Positions 8,001-17,419 of a stretch of DNA of 33,424 nucleotides are shown piece after piece. The notes beneath the pieces were generated by a model. It saw only the letters and a list, made by a program, of their open reading frames with translations. It made no database searches and had not been told where the DNA came from. The stretch's first letter is position 1; each line of letters begins with the position of its first letter. The position numbers and the translations under genes were made by a program. Source of the DNA: a bacterium (GTDB lineage: Bacteria > Patescibacteriota > Minisyncoccia > Phycocordibacterales > VMGT01); contig JAHFLU010000004.1 of the NCBI GenBank assembly GCA_023264615.1, positions 1 through 33,424 of the forward strand, read 5' to 3'.

Positions 8001-9809
8001 TTAATAATGCGTTGCGATGCCTTGATACACGGAAATCATTTCTGCGGGAGTATTGCCTTTCCAATACTTTCCATGAGCGGCTGTCGCAATCCTCATCAAA
8101 ACTTTTTCAACACAATCGGACCCGATGCAGATTGTATGAATTTGAACTCCATGCGGATCCCCTTCGCTCGGTGCAAGAATACTTTCAAGCTCCGGAAGAG
8201 TAATTTTACTCTTCGTGTCTTCACCGTCCGAAAGAATTACAATGCCATAGCGGGCATTGTTGCCATTTGCCTTGCGATAGTCAGAGAGCGTTTGATGTGC
8301 CATTTTCACGGCATCATAGAGAGCCGTATCGCCTGAAGCAAGCGTTCCCGCAATATCTTGCGTGAGGCGCTCGCCGATCTCTCTCTTTGTTCCGCGCATG
8401 AGATTCCCATACACAATTCCATCAAACGGTAGCCACAAAAGTGTGTCCGGAAGCTCCATTGCACCCACAAAAGCTTGAGCGCCTTTGACAGCGGCGGCCA
8501 TTTTCTGACCGCGCATACTGCCCGATTTGTCGAACACGAGCGCAACAAACGCACGCTTTTTTAGTTTATGCCATACTGCTTCAATCTGGTCGATCACTAC
8601 CGCATCCGGCAACTCTACTTCTGTGAGCTTTGTTGCGGGATTAGCGCCATATGCAAGCTCTATGGGCGAAAGAAGAGGCGCTTGCGGATCTGCGCCGCGC
8701 ATACCGAGCGCAAGTACTTCCTTCTGCGCTTCGCCCCGCAGAAGATATCGTCTAAATACCTCTGCCGCGGCAATTTGCTCACCGCTTACCCATGAAGCGC
8801 CGTCAAGAATTGCAAACGGATGTCCAACAACAATCGTACGTTTTGAGGGATACACTGATACAAGCGGTTCACGCAAATCATCACTCTTTTGGTTTGCGCG
8901 GATAACATTTGATTCATAGGTGATAACACCATCAAGATATTCCGGTCCGCCCGCAACCATACGTTCCAGAAGCCAAATATCTGACTTGCCTGAATGTACT
9001 TTCGCCTGTTCAATGCGCTCTATGACTTTCCCACATTCGCTTTCCACTGAAACATCCTGCATTTGGAGTCCCGTGGTCTTTTTCGTACCTGCCATGCACA
9101 TTGCAACAATGCCTAAGGTTCCTGAATTCGATTCGCCAAAATAGCCATAGCCCAACTTAAGCGGCCCCCATTCCGGATGACCCGCTCCGCCCCAGCCATT
9201 TTTATCAACAGCAAGCGCCGAGAGCCTCTCCCAACTGCATCCTTCTTTAACCTCAGGCCAACAGCCGAGCGCCTGTGCGCGAGACTGCCACATCGCAAGG
9301 ACAACGGGCGTCCGTACCACAAGAAGAGCATCCTTCTTTACAATCGGCGAATTGTGCATGGCACGCCACTCTTTATTCAGTTTTTTGGTCCATGAAGGCT
9401 CTCCTGGAGACGCAATCGTCGGCTGAATTTTCTCCGCAACAATATGCGCCACCATGGTACCAGACCGATAGTCAACTTTTTTGCCGTCTATCGTTTCCTG
9501 CAGAATCGTAACGCGAATGGGGTGACCATTCGCCTGCCACTCTTCACTTCTACTCGAGTCGTTTTGAAACTGAATTGCCTGTGCATGCAACCATGTCTCT
9601 TTTGTATTCGAACTTACAATTGAGATTGTAATCGGTGTTGCAGACGTTGTCTGAACCGGCATACTTGCCGCCACCTGTCTTTCGCGTTGCTCGACAACAA
9701 TTGTCTGTGTGGAATTACCCTTCCACCAAAACGGAATCGAAGCAACTGCCGCAACTGTCATCAAAGCGAGCAGTAATAGCTCAAAACCACGGCCTTTTCT
9801 TTCTGGCAT
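8001..9809 (-). CDS. Membrane-anchored solute-binding-like / VWA domain protein (602 aa)
   Basis: N-terminal TM (LLLLALMTVAAVASIPFWW), binding-protein-like middle region, C-terminal VWA with MIDAS DKSGSM and LSDGEDT. SD AGGAG 7 nt before ATG. Confidence 0.85.
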   Translation of the reverse strand: MPERKGRGFELLLLALMTVAAVASIPFWWKGNSTQTIVVEQRERQVAASMPVQTTSATPITISIVSSNTKETWLHAQAIQFQNDSSRSEEWQANGHPIRVTILQETIDGKKVDYRSGTMVAHIVAEKIQPTIASPGEPSWTKKLNKEWRAMHNSPIVKKDALLVVRTPVVLAMWQSRAQALGCWPEVKEGCSWERLSALAVDKNGWGGAGHPEWGPLKLGYGYFGESNSGTLGIVAMCMAGTKKTTGLQMQDVSVESECGKVIERIEQAKVHSGKSDIWLLERMVAGGPEYLDGVITYESNVIRANQKSDDLREPLVSVYPSKRTIVVGHPFAILDGASWVSGEQIAAAEVFRRYLLRGEAQKEVLALGMRGADPQAPLLSPIELAYGANPATKLTEVELPDAVVIDQIEAVWHKLKKRAFVALVFDKSGSMRGQKMAAAVKGAQAFVGAMELPDTLLWLPFDGIVYGNLMRGTKREIGERLTQDIAGTLASGDTALYDAVKMAHQTLSDYRKANGNNARYGIVILSDGEDTKSKITLPELESILAPSEGDPHGVQIHTICIGSDCVEKVLMRIATAAHGKYWKGNTPAEMISVYQGIATHY

Positions 9810-9862
9810 AGTATATCTCCTCAGTACGAATCATTCGCGAATCAAACACCATTTCTGCCATG

Positions 9863-9891
9863 AATCTAAAATAATTTGGTCATTTTGTCAA
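9863..9891 (-). promoter_or_regulatory. Sigma70-type promoter for the VWA gene
   Basis: Minus strand TTGACA-N17-TAGATT; its -35 overlaps the rnhB stop codon. Confidence 0.75.
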
Positions 9892-10508
9892 ACGACGACG
9901 CTTTTTGTCACACTTTTAAGATAGGAATGGCGATGGATGTCGGAAAGCCCGTAGAGTCTGATCGCCTCATAGTGTACCTTGGTTCCGTAGCCCTTATGTA
10001 TTTCAAAACCATAGAGCGGATAGCGTAATGCAAGCTCTTTCATCTTGCGGTCACGCACAACTTTCGCAGCAATAGATGCAAGCGATATGATTGGTTCTGT
10101 TTCGTCTCCGCGAATAATCGTTTGCTGATCGACAAAGCACGCCGGTGCAAAAATTGAGCCGTCAAGAAGCACCGTGCAGCGCTGCGGGTCGGCTGATATT
10201 TTTTCGAGCACCGAAGCAATACCCTCTGCAACTGCCGCTACAATGCCCCGCGCATCAATGACCGCATGCGACACGAGCCCTACTGCAAATGCGATTTTGT
10301 TTTCTCGGCGAAGCACACACATGTGTTCATACAAGATTTCCCTTTTCTTCTCCGAAAGTTTTTTTGAATCTCGAATACCCGGAAGCAAGGAAAAAATATC
10401 GGCGCAGTCTACTCTCGGCATCATAACCGCACCGACGGCAACCGGACCTGCAAGCGGACCACGGCCTGCTTCGTCAATGCCAACGCAATAAAGAGAATCA
10501 GCTAACAT
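9888..10508 (-). CDS. rnhB: Ribonuclease HII
   Basis: Motif YCVGIDEAGRGPLAGPVAVGAV. Confidence 0.95.
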   Translation of the reverse strand: MLADSLYCVGIDEAGRGPLAGPVAVGAVMMPRVDCADIFSLLPGIRDSKKLSEKKREILYEHMCVLRRENKIAFAVGLVSHAVIDARGIVAAVAEGIASVLEKISADPQRCTVLLDGSIFAPACFVDQQTIIRGDETEPIISLASIAAKVVRDRKMKELALRYPLYGFEIHKGYGTKVHYEAIRLYGLSDIHRHSYLKSVTKSVVV

Positions 10509-10515
10509 ATTTCAC

Positions 10516-10544
10516 ATCATAGCCTGACACACAAATTAATTGAA
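10516..10544 (-). promoter_or_regulatory. Candidate rnhB promoter, near-leaderless
   Basis: TTCAAT-N17-TATGAT with ATG 7 nt after the -10; -35 weak, -10 5/6. Confidence 0.5.
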
Positions 10545-10569
10545 ATCATCTCTCTCTATCCCGTATAAT
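10540..10569 (+). promoter_or_regulatory. dnaE promoter, near-leaderless
   Basis: TTGAAA-N18-TATAAT; the predicted transcription start is next to ATG 10578. Confidence 0.7.
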
Positions 10570-10577
10570 GAATGCAC

Positions 10578-13500
10578 ATGAAGACACCATTCGTACATCT
10601 CCACACGCACAGCCACTACTCTCTCCTCGACGGTCTTTCAAAAGTGGACGAAATGGTTACGCTTGCAAAAAAGTACGATATGCCCGCAATCGGCCTCACC
10701 GACCACGGCAATATGTACGGCGCAATCGAGTTCTACAAAACCTGCAAAGACGCAAATATCAAACCGATCATTGGCGTCGAGGCATACATCGCAAATCGCA
10801 CGCGATTCGATAAAGAACCGACACTCGATAATAAACGTTATCATCTCACACTTCTCGCAAAAAATAAGACCGGGTATGAAAATCTCATTAAGCTCGTCAC
10901 TGCATCACACCTTGAGGGCTACTATTACAAACCGCGCATGGACATTGATTTGCTGCGCACGCATGCAGAGGGTCTCATCTGTCTCTCCGGCTGTTTCGGC
11001 AGCGAACTCTCCCATGCGCTTCGCAATAAAAACGAGAAAGAAGCGGAGCGCATAGCGCTTCTCTATCAAAATCTCTTTGGAAAAGAAAACTACTTTTTTG
11101 AAATCATGCACCACCCTGGTGTCCCCGGCCTCATGGATGTTCGTACTCAAATTATCGAACTCGGCAAAAAACTAGACATCCCTCTTGTGGCGACGGCAGA
11201 CTCACACTATCTGCATGAGGACGACGGTCGGGCACATGAAACGCTTCTCGCTATCCAAACCAACTCCGACATGAACGACGAAAATAGGTTCTCGATGGCA
11301 TCGGACCATTTCTCCTTCATCAACACAGAGACTGCATACGAATACTTCAAGGATACGCCGGAAGCGGTCGAGAATACGTTCAAGATTGGAGAGATGTGCG
11401 ACATCATACTCGATCTTGGCACGTGGGTCTTTCCTGATGTGCGCATCGAAGAAAGCAAAACGTACGACGACGAGCTTCGCAGGCTTGCTTTTGAAGGCAT
11501 ACAACGAAGGGGTCTCGCGACAACGCCTGAACTAACCGCACGCATGGAACATGAACTTGATGTCATCAAGAGCAAGGGCTACGCGCCATATTTCCTCGTC
11601 GTTGCTGATCTCCTCAAGTTCGCAAAAGAAAATACTATATACACCACCATACGAGGCTCTGTCGCAGGCTCCCTTGTTACGTATCTCCTCGACATTACAA
11701 AAGTAAATCCCCTCGAATACAAACTACCGTTCGAACGATTCCTTAACCCAGAACGCCCGTCTCCGCCCGATATCGACATGGACTATGCCGATAACCGACG
11801 CGACGAGATGATCCAGTACGCAAAAGATAAATACGGCGCAGACAAAGTGGCGCAAATCGGTACTTTCGGTACGATGCTCGCGCGCGGTGTCGTCCGCGAC
11901 GTCGCCCGGGCACTCGGACATCCCTATAACGTCGGCGACCGCATCTCAAAACTCATCCCACTCGGCTCCCAAGGATTCCCCATGACACTTGACCGCGCTC
12001 TCGAAATGGATCCTGAACTCGCCACTATGTACAAGACCGAAGCAACCGTCAAAGAGATCATCGACCTCGGTAAAAAACTTGAAGGCTGCGTGCGGCATGT
12101 TTCCGTGCATGCTGCCGGTGTTGTCATCGCTCCCACGTCTCTTACCGCATTCACACCGACACAATTTGACCCCAAAGGAGGAAAAATTATTACGCAGTAT
12201 GACATGCACGCCGTTGAAGATGCCGGCCTTCTAAAATTCGATTTTCTTGGCATCCGCAATCTTTCCATCCTTGCTGACGCCGTCGCTATCGTCAAAAGAG
12301 AGCATAACATCGATCTTAACATCGAACAGATTCCCCTTGATGACGCAAATACATTCACCATGCTTGCCAAAGGCGAGACCATGGGATTATTCCAGCTCAA
12401 TGGTACTGGTATGACACGCTATCTTATGGAACTCAAACCATCATCCATCCATGATATCAACGCAATGGTGGCACTCTACCGGCCGGGACCCATGGAATGC
12501 ATTCCACAATACATTGAGCGTAAACACGACCCATCGCGGATCACCTATCTTGATCCCCGCATGAAGGGCATCCTTTCGCAGTCCTATGGTGTCATCACGT
12601 ATCAGGACGATGTGCTGCTCATTGCTATCGAACTCGCCGGATATTCGTGGCTCGAAGCAGACAAACTCCGCAAGGCAATGGGAAAGAAAATTCCCGCAGT
12701 CATGGAAGCCGAAAAAGAAAAGCTTAAGAAAGGCCTTATCAAAAATGGCATGACGCCTGAAAAAGCAGCACAACTTTGGCTCCTTATCGAACCCTTCGCC
12801 GCATACGGATTCAACAAAGCGCACGCAGCAAGTTACGGCCGCGTGGCGTACCAAACCGCATACATGAAAGCAAACTATGCCGTCGAATACATGAGCGCTG
12901 TCCTCACCGCTGAATCCGGCGACGTAGAAAAGGTCGCAGAAATCGTCGCAGAGTGCAAACGTATGGGTATCCCTGTGCTTCCGCCGGACGTGAATGAGAG
13001 CTTTGGTCAATTCACAATCGTCCGGGGAAACAGCGGGTCCAAAATCCGGTTCGGCCTTTTCACGATTAAAAATTTCGGTGAAGGCATCGGCACTGCGATT
13101 ATCGAAGAACGTGAGCGAAAAGGAAAGTTTACGTCGCTCACTAATTTCCTTGAGCGTATTAAAAACCGCAATCTCAACAAAAAATCTCTCGAAGCACTTA
13201 TTCAATGCGGTGCATTTGATGCGTTTGAAGAACGCGGCATTATGCTCGGCAATATGGATATGCTCCTCGCGTACAACAAGGAAGCCGTCAATAACGATGG
13301 AACACAGGTTTCGCTCTTTGGTGCTCTTCCTGCAAGTATGGTATCCACGCTGCGTCTTCTGCCGACAGAGCCCATGCCTGCCCACGAAAAACTCCGTTTC
13401 GAGAAAGAGCTCCTCGGCTTGTATATCTCCGGTCACCCCCTCGAGGCACACCGAGCAAAACTTGAAGAACGAAAGACCAATCTCAAAATGCTCCGTGAGC

Positions 13501-13757
13501 AATCCCACGAAGGCATGCTTGCTATCGCATGCGGTCTCGTCGGCAGTACCAAACAAACTTTCACGAAACGCGGTGACAAAATGCTCTTTCTCACGGTCGA
13601 AGATATGACCGACAACTTAGAGATCGTCGTCTTTCCAAAAGTACTCCTTGAGTTCGGTGAATTACTCCAAGCTGAAAGCTGCGTTTCAATCAAAGGCAAA
13701 ATGTCCAAGAGAAACGGAACACTTTCGATGATTGCTGAAGCAGTGAAAGCCCTCTAA
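10578..13757 (+). CDS. dnaE: DNA polymerase III alpha subunit
   Basis: PHP domain PFVHLHTHSHYSLLDG/GLTDHGNMYG, catalytic PPDIDMDYADNRRDEMIQY, HhH and OB regions. Track start 10572 (ATG CAC ATG) moved to 10578 because of the -10 position. Confidence 0.97.
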   Translation: MKTPFVHLHTHSHYSLLDGLSKVDEMVTLAKKYDMPAIGLTDHGNMYGAIEFYKTCKDANIKPIIGVEAYIANRTRFDKEPTLDNKRYHLTLLAKNKTGYENLIKLVTASHLEGYYYKPRMDIDLLRTHAEGLICLSGCFGSELSHALRNKNEKEAERIALLYQNLFGKENYFFEIMHHPGVPGLMDVRTQIIELGKKLDIPLVATADSHYLHEDDGRAHETLLAIQTNSDMNDENRFSMASDHFSFINTETAYEYFKDTPEAVENTFKIGEMCDIILDLGTWVFPDVRIEESKTYDDELRRLAFEGIQRRGLATTPELTARMEHELDVIKSKGYAPYFLVVADLLKFAKENTIYTTIRGSVAGSLVTYLLDITKVNPLEYKLPFERFLNPERPSPPDIDMDYADNRRDEMIQYAKDKYGADKVAQIGTFGTMLARGVVRDVARALGHPYNVGDRISKLIPLGSQGFPMTLDRALEMDPELATMYKTEATVKEIIDLGKKLEGCVRHVSVHAAGVVIAPTSLTAFTPTQFDPKGGKIITQYDMHAVEDAGLLKFDFLGIRNLSILADAVAIVKREHNIDLNIEQIPLDDANTFTMLAKGETMGLFQLNGTGMTRYLMELKPSSIHDINAMVALYRPGPMECIPQYIERKHDPSRITYLDPRMKGILSQSYGVITYQDDVLLIAIELAGYSWLEADKLRKAMGKKIPAVMEAEKEKLKKGLIKNGMTPEKAAQLWLLIEPFAAYGFNKAHAASYGRVAYQTAYMKANYAVEYMSAVLTAESGDVEKVAEIVAECKRMGIPVLPPDVNESFGQFTIVRGNSGSKIRFGLFTIKNFGEGIGTAIIEERERKGKFTSLTNFLERIKNRNLNKKSLEALIQCGAFDAFEERGIMLGNMDMLLAYNKEAVNNDGTQVSLFGALPASMVSTLRLLPTEPMPAHEKLRFEKELLGLYISGHPLEAHRAKLEERKTNLKMLREQSHEGMLAIACGLVGSTKQTFTKRGDKMLFLTVEDMTDNLEIVVFPKVLLEFGELLQAESCVSIKGKMSKRNGTLSMIAEAVKAL

Positions 13758-13773
13758 AAGCCTATTCCACGTC

Positions 13774-13802
13774 TTGTGCACATTAAAAATATGTGCTATT
13801 TT
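13774..13802 (+). promoter_or_regulatory. Candidate promoter for the amino-acid dehydrogenase
   Basis: TTGTGC-N17-TATTTT, partial consensus. Confidence 0.35.
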
Positions 13803-13881
13803 TCGGTTGGAAATTGGAAAATAGTGCAGTCTGCTCCACAATCACCACAATGAATGCCTCACTTTCAGGAAGGAGTACCTC

Positions 13882-14994
13882 GTGGAAAAGATCCCAAAGG
13901 TAACGCATCATCGTAGATGCGAACAAATGATCGAGCTGTACTACCAGAAAACAGACTTACGCGGTGTTATCTGCATACATGATTCCTCATGCGGCCCTGC
14001 CACGGGGGGAACACGGCTTTGGCCATATAAAAACGATCAAGAAATGCATGCGGATGTTCTTAGCCTTGCACGGGCAATGACCAAAAAGTGTGCAATCCAC
14101 GGACTTTCTCATGGTGGGGGTAAAGCGGCATTTAATCGTAGTCCGAAAGACGGCATGACGGAAGAAGAGTTGCGCTGGTATGCAAACGAGCTCGAGAACT
14201 TAGGCGGCCACTTTTGCACCGGCGAAGATATTGGTTTTACCGTTGACTATGTGAACTACATGTCGCAGTTCACAAACCACGTCACGGGTAAATCAAAAGA
14301 GCTCGGGGGCGGAGGTGATCCGTCTTTGCGTACTGCCCACGGACTTTTGCTTGGTATGTGTGCATGTCTCGTTTTCCATGTCCCCGAAAGTACTACAACG
14401 CGATTGCTCGGAAGATATACGTATATGATCCAGGGTGCAGGAAAGGTCGGTTTGCCCGTCATTAAATCTCTGGTTCAGACGGGAGCAAAAGTATTTTTCT
14501 GCGACACAAACGAAACACAGGCACAGCGTGTGCAAGAAATGTTTGGAGCGGCCATACTTGTACCCGCAACAGAAGTTTTTAATCATCACATAGATTTCTT
14601 TGTTCCTTGTGGAAAGGGCGGAACCGTCAATAAGGAAACGATTCCCAAGATCACTGCAACTGGCTGTACCTATATCGTGCCCTCCGCAAATAATGTTCTC
14701 CAAAATCCAGATGCGGATGCAAAACTACTCAAAAAAGCTGGTATCCTGTTTGTACCTGATTATGTCGTCAACGGCGGCGGCATGATCAATATCGCATCGG
14801 AAATGCTTCCCGGCGGGTATTCTGATCTTTGGGCGAAACAAAAAACGGACAATATTTTTGATCTGGTTCTCACAATTTTTAACGAAGCAGAACAAACAGG
14901 AAGGACTACCGTCGCGATTGCGGATGCAATGGCACGATCCTACCTCGCAAAAAAGAAGCGTGAGCGTAAAAAATTTTCCCTCGGATACGCATAA
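13882..14994 (+). CDS. Glu/Leu/Phe/Val-type amino-acid dehydrogenase (leucine dehydrogenase-like)
   Basis: GPATGGTRLW, HGLSHGGGKAAF, CTGEDIGF and Rossmann GAGKVG motifs. GTG start with SD GGAAGGAG 6 nt upstream. Confidence 0.88.
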   Translation: MEKIPKVTHHRRCEQMIELYYQKTDLRGVICIHDSSCGPATGGTRLWPYKNDQEMHADVLSLARAMTKKCAIHGLSHGGGKAAFNRSPKDGMTEEELRWYANELENLGGHFCTGEDIGFTVDYVNYMSQFTNHVTGKSKELGGGGDPSLRTAHGLLLGMCACLVFHVPESTTTRLLGRYTYMIQGAGKVGLPVIKSLVQTGAKVFFCDTNETQAQRVQEMFGAAILVPATEVFNHHIDFFVPCGKGGTVNKETIPKITATGCTYIVPSANNVLQNPDADAKLLKKAGILFVPDYVVNGGGMINIASEMLPGGYSDLWAKQKTDNIFDLVLTIFNEAEQTGRTTVAIADAMARSYLAKKKRERKKFSLGYA

Positions 14995-15021
14995 AACGTA
15001 CGCCATCATATTCAAAACAAA

Positions 15022-15060
15022 GAACCACCCCCGAACTCTACATTCGGGGGTTCGCCTTTT
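15022..15060 (+). terminator. Intrinsic terminator of the dehydrogenase gene
   Basis: GAACcaCCCCCGAA-N7-TTCGGGGGTTC then GCCTTTT. Confidence 0.8.
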
Positions 15061-15112
15061 ATAACACATCCGTTCATGGTTAAATAGATTCTATTCAAGC
15101 AAACAGCCGTAT

Positions 15113-16858
15113 ATGAAAAACAACGTTCCGATAGAACATATCCGTCACTCTCTTGCCCACCTCCTCGCGGCGGCAGTTCTTACGTTGTGGCCAGACACAA
15201 AGCGTACTATTGGACCTGCGACCGCAGACGGTTTTTACTACGACTTTGACTTCGGAGCAACAACCGTCGGCGACAACGATCTTACCAAGATAGAAAAAGA
15301 GATGCGGAAAATTTTGCCGACATGGACGACCTTTTCAGAGAGAGAGGTTTCAGCCGATGAAGCTCGGGAACTGTTCGCCGGTAATCAATACAAGATCGAG
15401 CTCATTGATGAAATCGAGAAACTCGGGGAAAAAATTACGATCTATACATCGGGTCTGTACGAGGACCTCTGTCGCGGCGGACATGTCGAAAATGCAAAAG
15501 ACATAGACACGAATGCTTTCCGTTTAAGCCACACCGCAGGTGCATATTGGCGCGGCGATGAAAAGAATCCCATGCTTACACGCATCTATGGTTTGGCATT
15601 TGTGTCAAAAGATGAGCTTCTCAAACATCTCACCATGCTCGAGGAAGCGAAGAAACGCGACCATAAAAAACTCGGGCGTGAGCTTGACCTTTTTACCTTT
15701 TCCGATCTCGTCGGCCCAGGCCTTCCTCTCTGGACACCGAAAGGAACGATCTTACGCCACACCCTTGATCAATTCGTCTGGAGCTTGCGTAAAGCACGTG
15801 GCTATCAGCGCGTCGAAATTCCCCATATCAGCAAAAAAGACCTGTACGAGAAAAGCGGCCATTGGAGCAAATTTCAAGACGAGCTTTTTAAGATCACCAC
15901 GCGTGAAAAACACCTCTTCGCAATGAAGCCCATGAATTGCCCCCACCACACGCAGATCTATAACCGAAAATCACACAGCTATCGCGAGCTACCGCAACGA
16001 TATGCCAATACAACCACATGCTACCGCGATGAACAGTCAGGTGAGCTTTCCGGCCTTTCCCGCGTCCGCGCATTAACACAGGACGATGCACATGTTTTCT
16101 GCAGATACGGTCAAATCAAAGAAGAAGTGTTCAAAGTCTGGGATATCATTACAGAATTTTACTCTGCGTGCGGGTTCAGCCTTTCTCCGCGACTTTCTCT
16201 CCATGACCCCAAGCATTCCGAAAAATATATGGGTGGAAAAGAAGTTTGGGACAAGGCTGAAAACGAACTCCGAGAGGTCGTAAAAGAAAAGGGGGAGGTC
16301 GCGGTCGAAGCACCCGGCGAAGCGGCGTTCTACGGACCAAAGATAGACTTTATGTCGCATGATTCTATTGGACGGCAATGGCAGCTTGCTACCATACAGC
16401 TCGATATGAGCCAGCCTGAAAGCTTTGACCTCACGTGCATCAATGAGAAAGGCGAAAAAGAAAGGGTTGTCATGATTCACGCTGCAATCATGGGTTCTAT
16501 TGAACGATTTCTTTCTGTGTACATTGAACACTGTGCCGGAGCATTCCCTCTTTGGCTTGCTCCTATACAAGTAAAAGTTCTGCCGATTAGCGACACACAC
16601 CAAAATTACGCCCGAGGCATCACTGAAAGTCTCCTTGAGCAAGACATACGCACAGAACTCGATGACTCAAACGAAACCCTTGGCAAGAAAATCCGCACAG
16701 CAAAGCTTGAAAAGGTTCCCTACTTCCTCGTCATCGGCAATCAGGAGCTTGCTTCTCGCACCATCACCCTCGAAACTCGAGACCGCGGCAGCCAAGGTGC
16801 ACTCTCGCTCGATAGTCTCATCGACCGCCTCGGAGAGGAAATACAGCTCAAGAAATAA
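15113..16858 (+). CDS. thrS: Threonyl-tRNA synthetase lacking the N-terminal TGS domain
   Basis: Begins at the editing domain (IRHSLAHLLAAAV...DLCRGGHV); class II core (MKPMNCPHHTQIY, RVRALTQDDAHVF) and anticodon-binding domain. Confidence 0.95.
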   Translation: MKNNVPIEHIRHSLAHLLAAAVLTLWPDTKRTIGPATADGFYYDFDFGATTVGDNDLTKIEKEMRKILPTWTTFSEREVSADEARELFAGNQYKIELIDEIEKLGEKITIYTSGLYEDLCRGGHVENAKDIDTNAFRLSHTAGAYWRGDEKNPMLTRIYGLAFVSKDELLKHLTMLEEAKKRDHKKLGRELDLFTFSDLVGPGLPLWTPKGTILRHTLDQFVWSLRKARGYQRVEIPHISKKDLYEKSGHWSKFQDELFKITTREKHLFAMKPMNCPHHTQIYNRKSHSYRELPQRYANTTTCYRDEQSGELSGLSRVRALTQDDAHVFCRYGQIKEEVFKVWDIITEFYSACGFSLSPRLSLHDPKHSEKYMGGKEVWDKAENELREVVKEKGEVAVEAPGEAAFYGPKIDFMSHDSIGRQWQLATIQLDMSQPESFDLTCINEKGEKERVVMIHAAIMGSIERFLSVYIEHCAGAFPLWLAPIQVKVLPISDTHQNYARGITESLLEQDIRTELDDSNETLGKKIRTAKLEKVPYFLVIGNQELASRTITLETRDRGSQGALSLDSLIDRLGEEIQLKK

Positions 16859-16903
16859 CACAAGAAACCAATAGTATATAATTTGAAAATCGAACAAAAA
16901 AAC

Positions 16904-16941
16904 AAACAGCGACCGAAGTATATAATACTTGGTCGCTGTTT
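16904..16941. terminator. Bidirectional terminator
   Basis: AAACAGCGACC-g-AAGTAT-ATA-ATACTT-GGTCGCTGTTT, with T-rich flank on both strands. Confidence 0.85.
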
Positions 16942-16947
16942 ATTACG

Positions 16948-17328
16948 TTATGAGCAGGAACTGGCGTATGTCCTTGCTACAAGATCAAATACATTTTTTT
17001 CAGGTGATCCTTCGTAACCCAAAGAACCCTTAACTGCTTCATAAAAAGCAATAACGTCGGGATGCCGTCGAGTATCCAGCTGAACCGTACTGACATTATC
17101 CGCTATATATCCGAAGTAACTTCCATACCCATCAGTCGAATCATGCGGCTGTTGACCAGGCTCTTTGTACCGACGAGCACAAACCACCACGCCATTTGGA
17201 AGACAAACGCCCACAGTCCGGTTAATGATAGGACCAGAGCTTAGATCTTCAACAACATGACCACTGACTTCGCCCCGCAAAACCTTTAGAGTTAGAGCGG
17301 CATAAATCTTTACAAGCAAAGCATCCAT
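16948..17328 (-). CDS. Hypothetical protein (~126 aa)
   Basis: ORF with SD AGGAG 7 nt before ATG 17328, consensus promoter upstream and terminator downstream. Confidence 0.75.
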   Translation of the reverse strand: MDALLVKIYAALTLKVLRGEVSGHVVEDLSSGPIINRTVGVCLPNGVVVCARRYKEPGQQPHDSTDGYGSYFGYIADNVSTVQLDTRRHPDVIAFYEAVKGSLGYEGSPEKNVFDLVARTYASSCS

Positions 17329-17377
17329 CACAATACTCCTGTCTAATGTACCTACATACCAGAAACACTAACGATGC

Positions 17378-17406
17378 ACTATACTATGAAAGTAAAACTA
17401 TGTCAA
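17378..17406 (-). promoter_or_regulatory. Strong sigma70-type promoter
   Basis: Minus strand TTGACA-N17-TATAGT. Confidence 0.75.
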
Positions 17407-17419
17407 CTCAGGTATCTAT

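Noticed and set aside
11924-12400. 158-aa minus-strand ORF inside dnaE
   Set aside because: Antisense shadow ORF.
12441-13556. 371-aa minus-strand ORF
   Set aside because: Antisense to dnaE; no recognisable domain and typical of antisense open frames in biased coding sequence.
13778-13796. GCACAT-N7-ATGTGC inverted repeat upstream of the dehydrogenase
   Set aside because: Only 6 bp per arm, AT-rich spacer; too weak to call an operator without comparative data.
13850-13903. 17-codon upstream ORF (MNASLSGRSTSWKRSQR) overlapping the dehydrogenase start
   Set aside because: No convincing SD of its own and no attenuator-type codon run; likely chance.
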